Positions 26,979 to 35,054 of a stretch of DNA of 55,897 nucleotides are shown piece after piece (the first letter of the stretch is position 1; every line of letters starts with the position of its first letter). The stretch is from Planctomycetota bacterium (GTDB lineage Bacteria > Planctomycetota > UBA11346). Under the pieces are notes generated by a model. The model searched no databases and was not told the DNA's origin. It was given only the letters and a program-made list of their open reading frames with translations. The position numbers and the translations under genes are program-made. Where the stretch lies: the NCBI GenBank assembly GCA_013816485.1, contig JACDEI010000033.1, positions 1 to 55,897 of the forward strand. Reading direction: 5' to 3'.

Positions 26979-27799
26979 TAGCGGGCTCCTTCGCCCAGCG
27001 CACCCCAGCGGCGCACCAGCACCAGTACCAGCACGGCGATGAGGATCATCAGCAGCGATACCGCCACCGCGGTGTCGAGGCGGCCGACGCTCAGTTCGAG
27101 GAACACGGTGGTCGACAACACCTCAGTGCGTTGCCGCGTGGCACCGGCGAACACCAGGATCGGACCGAATTCGCCGAGTGCACGCGCCCACGCCAAGGTG
27201 CCGGCGGTGACCACTCCCCTCCACGCTTCCGGCAAGGCAACCAGGCGGAACGCCTGCGCGCGCGTGCAGCCAAGCGTCAGCGCGACCTGCTCTGCCCGTG
27301 GATTGGTCTGATCGAAGGTTGCGCGCATGGTCCGCACGGCAAAGGCGCAGGCGACCATGAACTGCGCGAGGATGACGGCAGGTACTTCATAAGTGATGCC
27401 GCTGCCGGTCAGCGCCTGGAACCACGACTCCAGCGCGCGCCCCGCCGAAGTTTGGAAAAGAATCAGCAGGCTGAGCCCGATGACCAGCGGCGGCAGCACA
27501 ATCGGGATGTCGAGGCATACATCGATGAGCGTCCGCCCAGGGAAGCGCATGCGCGACATCAGGTAGCCGATCGGCACTGCTACCAGCACCGACAACAGCG
27601 CGCTGATGGTGCAGGAGAACACGCTCAGCTTCACCGCGAACAGGATGTCCGGATCGTGCACCGCGCGCCAGATCACATCGAAACGCGTATGCGCAGCATC
27701 GACCACCAGCATCGCCAGGATGAGCAGCACGTAGCCGCCGAGCGCGGTGCCCAGCGCGATGAGAAACCACGTGTCGCGATTTGGCCAGCGCGGAATCAT
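26978..27799 (-). CDS. modB: Molybdate/tungstate ABC importer, permease
   Basis: 273 residues from ATG 27799, which overlaps the upstream stop as ATGA. A much longer open frame runs upstream but lies within the binding-protein gene. Six predicted membrane spans. The EAA-type coupling loop is seen as LGCTRAQAFRLVALPEAWRGVVTAGTLAWARALGEFGP, which is strongly ModB/TupB/WtpB-like. It pairs with the ATPase directly downstream. Confidence 0.87.
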   Translation of the reverse strand: MIPRWPNRDTWFLIALGTALGGYVLLILAMLVVDAAHTRFDVIWRAVHDPDILFAVKLSVFSCTISALLSVLVAVPIGYLMSRMRFPGRTLIDVCLDIPIVLPPLVIGLSLLILFQTSAGRALESWFQALTGSGITYEVPAVILAQFMVACAFAVRTMRATFDQTNPRAEQVALTLGCTRAQAFRLVALPEAWRGVVTAGTLAWARALGEFGPILVFAGATRQRTEVLSTTVFLELSVGRLDTAVAVSLLMILIAVLVLVLVRRWGALGEGAR

Positions 27800-29307
27800 G
27801 GCGTTGGTGGGGTGAATCCGGCCGCGAGGTAGCGTTTGCGCGACGACACGCCATCGAGTGCAGCGAGCAGTCGATTCGCCAGCTGCGTATGTTGGGCTTG
27901 TTTCGCCACCGCGTACGGCTGCACCGCACGTGCCTCGGGCAGGTTGATACCCAGGGCAGTGTGACGATCGAGCACGGCGTTGGCGTTGGCGCGGTAGACC
28001 ACCACGGCATCGAGTGAACCAGTATCGAGTTGTGTCACCAGCAGGTCGGCGGTCGGTGTGCGTGAGCGCACATTCGGCTCGATCGCCGCCACCAGATTGA
28101 GTTTGCTCAGCATACGCTGCGTCAGCGCACCGAGGGTGCTCTGCTCGGCGTTGCACAGGCCGACACGCAGCCCTGGTTGGGCGAGGTCATTCAAGCGTTT
28201 GATCGCGTGCGGATTGGCCTTGGGCACCAGGATAATCACTTCGGTCTGACTCAGCAGTCGACGTTCGTGGAAGCGCTCGGCGATCGGATCGAGGAACGAC
28301 ACATCGCACGCGAGGTAGGCATCGGGAAAGGCATCGCCGTCGGGAAGTGCCTTCATCTGCGCGAGCAGAATACCGCAGCCGTTGTAGTTGACGCGCACGG
28401 TACAGCCTTCGCGTTGTTCGAATTCACGGAGGGTTTCCTGGATCGCCACGCGGTTGACGCCGCCGCTGTAGAGCGTGAGTGCTGGGCGATCCTCCCAACG
28501 GTCGCCCGGCTCAGCCTGGTACCCCATCCGGGTAAAGGTGGTGAGGCCACGATCACGCGCCGCCATGAAACGGGCGAAGTGCAGCGCCTGCGTCGGACGT
28601 GCAGAAGAATCCAGCACACCGATGCGGATTTCTTCGCGACGTGCGCTGAGTTCTGGGAGTGTCACCGCTTCCAGCTGCGGTTGGTTGATTAGTAACGGAT
28701 CCCACACCACGCCGACATCAACGGAACCCAGCACCACGTCGTTGATCACATCGTTGACCGTCGGCTTGAATACCGCGGCCTGCGCGTTTGCTTGTTCCCA
28801 CAGGTTGGCTTTCTCCAGCACGGCGCGGATGGCCTTGCCTGCCGAGGCGACTTCTGGATTGGCATACGCAACTCGCACGCCGGGCTTTATCAGATCGGCA
28901 AGTGAGCGCAGATTGAGCGAATTTCCACGTTTCACCGCCAGCACCAGATGCTGGCGGGCGAGCGGAATCGACTCGTGCACCAAACTACGGCTGGTCGCCA
29001 ACTCCATGTGTTTGGCGTCGGCGGCGAGGTAAAGATCGCCGCGACGAGCGACCTCAAGGTTGCTCAGCAGGGTGCCGGAACCGCCGTACTGCACATCGAC
29101 CGTAACGCCATACGCCTTGGCGTAATCAGCGATGACACTTTGTACTGGTTCACGGATGCCGGCTGCGCAGTACAACAGCAGGTGGTTGCCCGCGGTGATG
29201 CCCGTTGTTGATGAGGCGCTGCGTCCAGGCCACGTGACCACCAACACCGCTGCAATCACCGCGACGAAACCGAACAGACGTAGTCGACGGGAGCGGGCTG
29301 CTCTCAC
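27796..29307 (-). CDS. modA: Double-domain molybdate/tungstate-type substrate-binding protein
   Basis: 503 residues, about twice the usual ModA length. After a signal anchor (about 10-28), two ModA-like periplasmic binding domains follow in tandem. The first covers about 40-270 (LLLYCAAGIREPVQSVIADY, YGGSGTLLSNL). The second covers about 275-500 (LTLYSGGVNRVAIQETLREF, YNGCGILLAQM). Both retain the pattern of a 'Y-G/N-GxG' anion loop and a DxxLAAD-like motif (DLYLAADAK, DAYLACDVS), so both may bind ligand. The tandem could raise local capture or feed the permease from either lobe. It overlaps both neighbours by ATGA. Confidence 0.85.
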   Translation of the reverse strand: MRAARSRRLRLFGFVAVIAAVLVVTWPGRSASSTTGITAGNHLLLYCAAGIREPVQSVIADYAKAYGVTVDVQYGGSGTLLSNLEVARRGDLYLAADAKHMELATSRSLVHESIPLARQHLVLAVKRGNSLNLRSLADLIKPGVRVAYANPEVASAGKAIRAVLEKANLWEQANAQAAVFKPTVNDVINDVVLGSVDVGVVWDPLLINQPQLEAVTLPELSARREEIRIGVLDSSARPTQALHFARFMAARDRGLTTFTRMGYQAEPGDRWEDRPALTLYSGGVNRVAIQETLREFEQREGCTVRVNYNGCGILLAQMKALPDGDAFPDAYLACDVSFLDPIAERFHERRLLSQTEVIILVPKANPHAIKRLNDLAQPGLRVGLCNAEQSTLGALTQRMLSKLNLVAAIEPNVRSRTPTADLLVTQLDTGSLDAVVVYRANANAVLDRHTALGINLPEARAVQPYAVAKQAQHTQLANRLLAALDGVSSRKRYLAAGFTPPTP

Positions 29308-29999
29308 GATGATTCCTTGGCCGAGGTGACCGGCGCATCATCGCAGTGGAGGATACCGCGCTCCAACCGCCAGCGACGGGTGGCGTGCGTAGCGGCGCGT
29401 GGATCATGGGTCGCGAGCAGCACCGCGCCGCCGGCCTGCGCGAACTCCGTGAGGTGCGTCATCACCACGGCGGCATTTTCCTGATCAAGGTTGCCCGTCG
29501 GTTCATCCGCCAGCAGCACGCGTGGTTGGCGCAGCAGCGCACGCGCGAGGGCGACGCGTTGCCGTTCGCCGGTGCTCAGCGCTGCCGGCCGATGGTCCAG
29601 GCGATGGCTGAGTCCGAACCGTTCGGCCAGTGCGAGTGCGCGTGGGCGCAGGGCAGCGGCATCCATGGTCAGCCCAGGCACCAGAATGTTGTCGCGCACA
29701 TTCAGGTACGGCAGCAGATGGAACTGCTGGAAGACGAAACCGATCCCGGCAGCACGTAGGGCGGCACGACGTGCGGGCCGTTGGGCGTAGAGGTCGTCGT
29801 CGCCCATCCGCACGGTGCCCTGATCAGGACGCAGCAGGCCACCTGCGATCAGCAGCAGGGTGGTCTTGCCCGAGCCGCTGGCACCACGGATCGCGTGGAT
29901 GCTGCCAGCCTGCAATTCCAACGTGATCTGGTCGAGCACCGGGATCGCGCCGCTTGGACCGTTGAAACGTTTGCAGATGGCATGCAGGAGCAGCGTCAT
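29304..29999 (-). CDS. LolD/MacB-type ABC ATPase
   Basis: 231 residues with Walker A GASGSGKTT, the LolD-type Q-loop region FVFQQFHLLPYLNVRDN, signature LSTGERQR and Walker B RVLLADEPTGNLD. This subgroup powers FtsX-like mechanotransmission proteins (LolCDE, MacB) rather than import. Its partner is the FtsX-like gene directly upstream (3-base gap), and its own stop overlaps the start of the double ModA gene. Confidence 0.88.
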   Translation of the reverse strand: MTLLLHAICKRFNGPSGAIPVLDQITLELQAGSIHAIRGASGSGKTTLLLIAGGLLRPDQGTVRMGDDDLYAQRPARRAALRAAGIGFVFQQFHLLPYLNVRDNILVPGLTMDAAALRPRALALAERFGLSHRLDHRPAALSTGERQRVALARALLRQPRVLLADEPTGNLDQENAAVVMTHLTEFAQAGGAVLLATHDPRAATHATRRWRLERGILHCDDAPVTSAKESS

Positions 30000-30002
30000 G
30001 GC

Positions 30003-31388
30003 TCAGCCTTCCCGCAGGAGGTCGGCGGGATCCTGCTGCGTGGCGGCGAGCGCGGGCAGCCACGCGGCAGCAAGCGCCAGCACCGGTCCGGCCACGACGG
30101 CAGTGACTATCCAGATTGGCGCGAGCAATTCGCGCACTGCCTGCGCCATCGCTGGCGTGCCAGCCCAGGCGTTCACCGCCAGCAGGCCGCCGGCATACCC
30201 CAACAGGCTGCCGAGCAACCCGATCGCCGCGGCGCGGAATAACACCAGTCCCAGGATGCTGCCGGTACCCAAGCCGAGCGTACGCAGGATGGCGATCTCC
30301 AGGGCCCGCTCGCGCACGTTCTGCCAGCTCAGCAGTCCGATCAGCACGCCACAGACCAGCAGCGCGAGCGGCACCACGGCACCGGCGAAGCGTTCCTTCT
30401 GTTGTTCAAGCTGCGTGCGCCGTTCGCGTTCGGCGGTGATCGCGGCGACGCCTTCGGCCTCGGCGCGGTTGCGTGCCTCGGCACGTGCCAGCGCCTTGGA
30501 TTCGTACTCAATCACCTGGGTGTCGGGCAGGATACGTGCGACTTCGGCACGGATCTCACCGAGACGATCCTCGGCGGCGCAGTTGCATTCGAGCGCCAGG
30601 ATGGCGTTGATGCGACCGGGCAGGTCGAGGAGCTCCTGTGCTTCGCTCAGGTTGATCCACAGGCTGATGTCGTCCTTGGTGCCTTTTTCCGCCCGGCATT
30701 CGCTGACGGTGAAGGTGCGCCCCATGAGCGTGAAGGTGTCACCGAGCTTCAAGCTCAGCGAGCGATGCAGGTCGTACCCAAGCATGGCCTTGCCCTTGGG
30801 TACGCTCGGCAGCAGGGGTTTCTTGGCTTTGCTGTCGCCGCCTTTGCTGTCGCCAGGTTTGCTGGAGGTGGGCGGCAGTTTGCTGGGTGATGCGGGCGTC
30901 GTGGTGGTGCCATTGGCGGGCGTCGCGTCGGGCCCACCGCTCGTGATCGGTAGTTCGCCTCGTACACCAATCAGCAGCACCGTGCGTTCGCGCTCCGTCC
31001 AGCGCACCCGTTGCTGCAGGCTCGGCAGGATGTGGTTGATGGTTGCCACGCCCGAGGATGCCAGGCGCGTGGCGTAGTCCTCGGGCATGGTCTTCTGCGC
31101 GAAGTCATCAGCGTAGAAGTCGCCCAGATTCTGATCCTTGGGCAGGATCAGGATGTTGAAGCCCATGCGCACGGTGATTTTGCGCATGTCGTCAGCGAGC
31201 GCGGCCAGCCGGGTGCGGGTCTCCTCCTCCTTGGCAGTGATGATCGCATCGGTCGCCAAGCGGTGTTCACGCAACAACGCCAGTGCGGCAACCAGGCAGC
31301 CGATGGCGACCAGCGCCGTCACCAAGCTGAGCACGGAATTCAGCCAGCGATGCCGCAGTTCGTTGAGGATGAGGGTGCCCAGGCGCAT
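30003..31388 (-). CDS. FtsX-like ABC permease
   Basis: 461 residues. One transmembrane helix near the N-terminus (about 15-40), a periplasmic domain of nearly 290 residues containing a Pro/Ser/Thr/Lys-rich insert (about 150-195), a helical charged stretch (about 295-335), then three membrane helices at about 335-360, 380-405 and 425-450, ending in QDPADLLREG. This is the four-helix FtsX/MacB/LolC topology with the typical ALEIAILRTLG segment. Such proteins extract or move molecules at the membrane using ATP hydrolysis by their LolD-like partner. Substrate unknown. Confidence 0.85.
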   Translation of the reverse strand: MRLGTLILNELRHRWLNSVLSLVTALVAIGCLVAALALLREHRLATDAIITAKEEETRTRLAALADDMRKITVRMGFNILILPKDQNLGDFYADDFAQKTMPEDYATRLASSGVATINHILPSLQQRVRWTERERTVLLIGVRGELPITSGGPDATPANGTTTTPASPSKLPPTSSKPGDSKGGDSKAKKPLLPSVPKGKAMLGYDLHRSLSLKLGDTFTLMGRTFTVSECRAEKGTKDDISLWINLSEAQELLDLPGRINAILALECNCAAEDRLGEIRAEVARILPDTQVIEYESKALARAEARNRAEAEGVAAITAERERRTQLEQQKERFAGAVVPLALLVCGVLIGLLSWQNVRERALEIAILRTLGLGTGSILGLVLFRAAAIGLLGSLLGYAGGLLAVNAWAGTPAMAQAVRELLAPIWIVTAVVAGPVLALAAAWLPALAATQQDPADLLREG

Positions 31389-31394
31389 CGCCGC

Positions 31395-32594
31395 TTATTC
31401 TCCCCGTCGGCGCAGCAGGAACCACACGCTCAGGCCGGCCAGCAGCACGAAGGCAGCACCTGCCAGCAGGGCCACGCTGCCGAGCAGCGGAGGAGCGGAC
31501 GGTATACTGGCAGGAGTCTGCAGTGCGTTGGCCGGCGTGGTGCTGGTCGTTGGTGAGGGTTGACCGGCGCGTGGCGCGACCGGCGGTTTTTTCGGAGTCT
31601 GCAGATGATTCAATGCGGCGATGTTTGGAACCTCGGGTTCCTCCACCCGGCGACCGTCCTTGAGCTGCGACCAGTCGGCACGCATCAACAGATCGGAACC
31701 CGGCAGTTCCGCCTTCACTTGGCAGGAACACGGACCGGCGATGAATTCACACCACGCACTGATGTACCCAGGGTCGATTTCATCTCCGCTGAGCATGGCG
31801 ATGGCACGGCCCTGGCCGCTGATGGCGACAGTGAATGGCTGCGCGGCCGGTGGTGCTGGAGAGAAAGCGTTCGTCAGCAAGGTCACCAGGCCCTGTTCGG
31901 CGGCATCGCTGCGCGAGATGCGCACCACCGGGAAGGAAATCTTGAGCGGCGTATCGTGGTCAGCGAGGCGCACGTCGCCGTCGGCGGGATCTGGTTCCGG
32001 CAGCTTGAGCTCCTGGGCCATCTGGTTCAGCGTGGCGGTCAAACGTTCAAAGGCCTGGTCATCGACCGCCGGCACGCCGCTATCGATGAACAACCATACG
32101 GCCGAGTCGCCACCCAGCAGTCGTTCGACCACCTCCTGGCGGCGCGGTGAATGTATCAGCCCGCGCAGCACCGTGGCATCCGCTGGGCCGGCATAGGCCA
32201 CACCATTGGCGCTGCCATGTGGGGCGAAGAGCAACGTCGCGTGGAGGAAGCTGGCGGCCTGCTGCCCGTTCCAGGCGTTGGCTGCAGCTGGGCTGAGCGC
32301 GCCGCTCACATCAGCCCATTGGATCTGGATGTTGGCTTGCGCGCCACCCTGCAGCACTTCGCGGTCGAGGTCATCGGCCAACAGCTGCTGCGCCGCGGTC
32401 AGTGGGCCCTGGTGGAAGAGCCACAGCTCATAGGTGCTCGGCGGCCAACGTTCGAGGGCATAACGGAACACCGGGACCGAACAGCACCATGCCGGCGTGA
32501 ACAGCATCAGCAGCAGTGCCAGGACGGCGGACCGCGCGCGACGTGTCCGCTGCGTGATGGCGCCAAGCGGGTACGCGGCAGGTTGCCTGATCAT
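31395..32594 (-). CDS. Conserved-looking membrane-anchored extracytoplasmic protein
   Basis: 399 residues. A signal peptide ends near APAWCCS, followed by the striking CSVPVFRYALERW segment. The body is globular (about 40-335) with further cysteines (WCEF, GPCSC). A Pro/Thr linker leads to one C-terminal membrane helix (about 368-393) and an RRRGE tail. I do not recognise a named domain. It overlaps the phosphatase gene upstream by ATGA and precedes the FtsX-like gene by 6 bases, so it is a candidate accessory subunit of that ABC system. The strong start motif suggests a family with real constraint. Confidence 0.7.
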   Translation of the reverse strand: MIRQPAAYPLGAITQRTRRARSAVLALLLMLFTPAWCCSVPVFRYALERWPPSTYELWLFHQGPLTAAQQLLADDLDREVLQGGAQANIQIQWADVSGALSPAAANAWNGQQAASFLHATLLFAPHGSANGVAYAGPADATVLRGLIHSPRRQEVVERLLGGDSAVWLFIDSGVPAVDDQAFERLTATLNQMAQELKLPEPDPADGDVRLADHDTPLKISFPVVRISRSDAAEQGLVTLLTNAFSPAPPAAQPFTVAISGQGRAIAMLSGDEIDPGYISAWCEFIAGPCSCQVKAELPGSDLLMRADWSQLKDGRRVEEPEVPNIAALNHLQTPKKPPVAPRAGQPSPTTSTTPANALQTPASIPSAPPLLGSVALLAGAAFVLLAGLSVWFLLRRRGE

Positions 32595-33919
32595 TTGTCC
32601 GCCACCGGTTTCTTGATGATGGTGAAGGCGTCATCGACCGAGCCATCTTCGCGCAGGAACGCGGCTTTCATCTGCTCGCCGTCGACGTCGACGACCAGGG
32701 AGCCGAGCTTGTTCAGGCTGACCACGTGTGCTGGGTGGTTGAGTTTCCCTCCGCTGATTTTTCCCGACGAACCGGCGACAACGTACACCGTGCCCTGATC
32801 GACCGCCGGTTTGCGGTACGGTGTGGCGGGCGCGCCGGTGCCGCTGTCGATCTTCATCTGCGGAGTCATGGAACTGGAGTCGCCATAGTGGCCCTTCAAC
32901 AGGTACGAACGTTCATAGCAGTGGCTGTGGCCGCTGAGCACTAGGTCGCAACCACCAGCTTCCAGCAGCGGCAGGACGTGGGCTCGCATCTGGATCGATT
33001 CCTTGTCCTTGTCGGTGTTGTGCGAGCCCCGGCTATACGGCGGATGGTGCCAGTAGGCCACGATCCATGGCTGCTTGGTCGCGGCGAGATCCTGCTCCAA
33101 CCAGAGGAGTTGCGCGCTGCCGGGTGTGCGGCGGTCGGTTTGTGAATCGAGACAGATGAAATGGATCGGACCATGATCGAATGAGTAGTAGTACTCGCTG
33201 CCCGAGGCTAGGCCGCCGGCTTCGCCGCGTTGCGGCAAGGTCATCATCTGGAAGTAGGGATAGCGCGCGTCGGTTTCGCGACCGTGGGCGGCGTCGTGAT
33301 TGCCGAGCGTCGGCCACACCGGCGTCTGACGCATCAGCTGATGGTAGACGTTGAATACGGCCCTTTGGTACTCCTGGTCCGTGCCGGTCTCGTAAGCGTT
33401 GTCGCCCAGCATCAAGAACACGTCGGTCGCGCGTTGTTTGGTGAAGGCGTAATAGGCATCGCGTACTGCAGCCTGATCCTTGTTCGCCGTGCCGGCGTCG
33501 CCGATGGCCCAGATGCGGGTGGCCTTGGGCGTGCCGTGCAATGGCGCGGTGACGAAGGTATGGGTCGCATCGCCGGACAACGTGCGCACGGCATCGCCCA
33601 CGCTGTAATAGTAGCGTGTATCTGGTTTCAGTCCGCTGATGACCAACTCGTGTTCCGTGGTCGGGGCTTTGCCGGTGACGAGGCGGTCGAGCCCACGCGG
33701 CTGATCACCGACCTTCACCACACTACTAGTCGCGACATCGGTGCGCCAGCGCACCACCATGCTGGTGGGAGTGCCGAGTTGGAGGTACGGTCCGCGGGTG
33801 AGCGTGACATTCGCCGGAGCAGCGGCGCGCGCTGATGACTGGCCGCAGCCGTTCGGCAGCAGTGCGAACAACAGCACGCCGAGCAGTGGACAGATGGCGA
33901 GTGGGGTCTTCACGGTCAC
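32591..33919 (-). CDS. Purple-acid-phosphatase-like lipoprotein
   Basis: 442 residues. The N-terminus LLFALLPNGCGQ fits a lipoprotein signal with Cys at about 25. A fibronectin-III-like domain (about 36-125) precedes a calcineurin-like phosphoesterase core with GDAG, GDNAYE, GNHDA, WHHPPYS and GHSHCYER, the ligand set of purple acid phosphatases. The expected activity is phosphomonoester hydrolysis at the cell surface with a two-metal centre. It overlaps the genes on both sides by ATGA. Its position inside a transport operon is the unusual point. Confidence 0.9.
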   Translation of the reverse strand: MTVKTPLAICPLLGVLLFALLPNGCGQSSARAAAPANVTLTRGPYLQLGTPTSMVVRWRTDVATSSVVKVGDQPRGLDRLVTGKAPTTEHELVISGLKPDTRYYYSVGDAVRTLSGDATHTFVTAPLHGTPKATRIWAIGDAGTANKDQAAVRDAYYAFTKQRATDVFLMLGDNAYETGTDQEYQRAVFNVYHQLMRQTPVWPTLGNHDAAHGRETDARYPYFQMMTLPQRGEAGGLASGSEYYYSFDHGPIHFICLDSQTDRRTPGSAQLLWLEQDLAATKQPWIVAYWHHPPYSRGSHNTDKDKESIQMRAHVLPLLEAGGCDLVLSGHSHCYERSYLLKGHYGDSSSMTPQMKIDSGTGAPATPYRKPAVDQGTVYVVAGSSGKISGGKLNHPAHVVSLNKLGSLVVDVDGEQMKAAFLREDGSVDDAFTIIKKPVADK

Positions 33920-34770
33920 GGCTCCAGAGGAGGACGGGTGAGATCGGCGAGGTGCGCCTGCACCCGTGCGGCCAGCGCGTTGGTGGCAGCGGTCTGACGT
34001 CGTGCCGGTGGCAACTGTTCAAGGGCGGCAAGCGCGGCGCGGTAGGCGGCCTGGGCCTCCTGCGGGCGGTCGAGTTGGCGCAGCACATCGCCCTGCTGCA
34101 GCAACCATGGTTCCGGACGCGTGGCGGTGGTCGCCAAGTGCTGCAAGCGGGCGAGCGCCGCATCAAGCAGACCGTGGTCGACTTCGCAGCGCAGGGCTGC
34201 CTCTTCCAGAACCACCAACGTGCCGAAGCGCCGGCGTCCCTGGTCGATGCCAGCGAGTTGCTCCTGCACCGCACGGCTCAACGCACGCTGCATGGCCAAA
34301 CGATCGAGGTAGTATTGCGGTTGCGGGTGCGGCAGGCAACTCTCGCGGCGGTCGAGGTCGGCAAGCGCCTCCTCATCGCGTGCGAGCTGGCGCAGGACCT
34401 GTGCACGCAGCTCCAACGTTTCACCGTCCTGCGGGTGTTGTCTCAGGGCACGCTCGAAGGCAGCGATCGCATCCTCTGGTTGATCGTCAGCGAGCAGTAC
34501 CTGACCCAGGCAGCGCGCCACGGCTGCGGATTCCCCGGCGATCACTCGTGCCCGGGCGCAGTCCATCAGCGCGCTGACGTGGTCGCGGTGTTCCAGGTGC
34601 AATCGTGCGCGCAGCAGCAGCAGCTCCACGCTCGGTGCCTGCGCCAGCTCCTGCGACACCGAGGCGATGATGCCGTCGAGATCGCCATGCGCGTTCGCCA
34701 GCGCTGCGCATGGCAGGGCGAGTGCACTGCCCAGGAACAAACGCAGCAGGAAGGAACGGTGGATGAACAT
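33916..34770 (-). CDS. Exported TPR protein
   Basis: 284 residues, signal peptide about 1-27 (FLLRLFLGSALALPCAALA). Several TPR-like helical pairs follow (for example DDQPEDAIAAFERALRQHP, RQLARDEEALADL, QLDRPQEAQAAYRAALAAL). Likely a protein-protein scaffold. First gene of the ten-gene molybdenum/FtsX run, and its stop overlaps the phosphatase start by ATGA. Confidence 0.8.
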   Translation of the reverse strand: MFIHRSFLLRLFLGSALALPCAALANAHGDLDGIIASVSQELAQAPSVELLLLRARLHLEHRDHVSALMDCARARVIAGESAAVARCLGQVLLADDQPEDAIAAFERALRQHPQDGETLELRAQVLRQLARDEEALADLDRRESCLPHPQPQYYLDRLAMQRALSRAVQEQLAGIDQGRRRFGTLVVLEEAALRCEVDHGLLDAALARLQHLATTATRPEPWLLQQGDVLRQLDRPQEAQAAYRAALAALEQLPPARRQTAATNALAARVQAHLADLTRPPLEP

Positions 34771-35054
34771 CGGTGCGGATAATGAACGTTAGAAAGTGGG
34801 TGGACGGTCAGCGGTAGTCTCGCCGAGATGGTACCCTTTTTCTAGGCTGAATGCAGGGCCAGGGTTCGCGGGAATCTCCCAAACCCAAGGAGTCGTGGCG
34901 TTTGTACAAACCCCGAGTTTTTCCTGCCTAAGGTCGGCGAGGCCCGCTCCGCTGGTCGGACCGGCTCCGGCATTTGACGAAAACATCTGCGCTTCGAGTG
35001 CCTACCAACCAAGCAACGCCCTGTCGGCGGGTATACTGCTGGTGAGGGGCATCC
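34771..35054. promoter_or_regulatory. Divergent intergenic region
   Basis: The 284 bases separate the ten-gene minus-strand operon from the giant plus-strand LamG gene and must contain the promoters of both. TATACT at 35032-35037 resembles a -10 box for the plus-strand gene, but no good -35 element lies 17 bases upstream. GAGGGG just before 35055 is a good ribosome site. I see no riboswitch-like structure and no gene. Confidence 0.35.
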
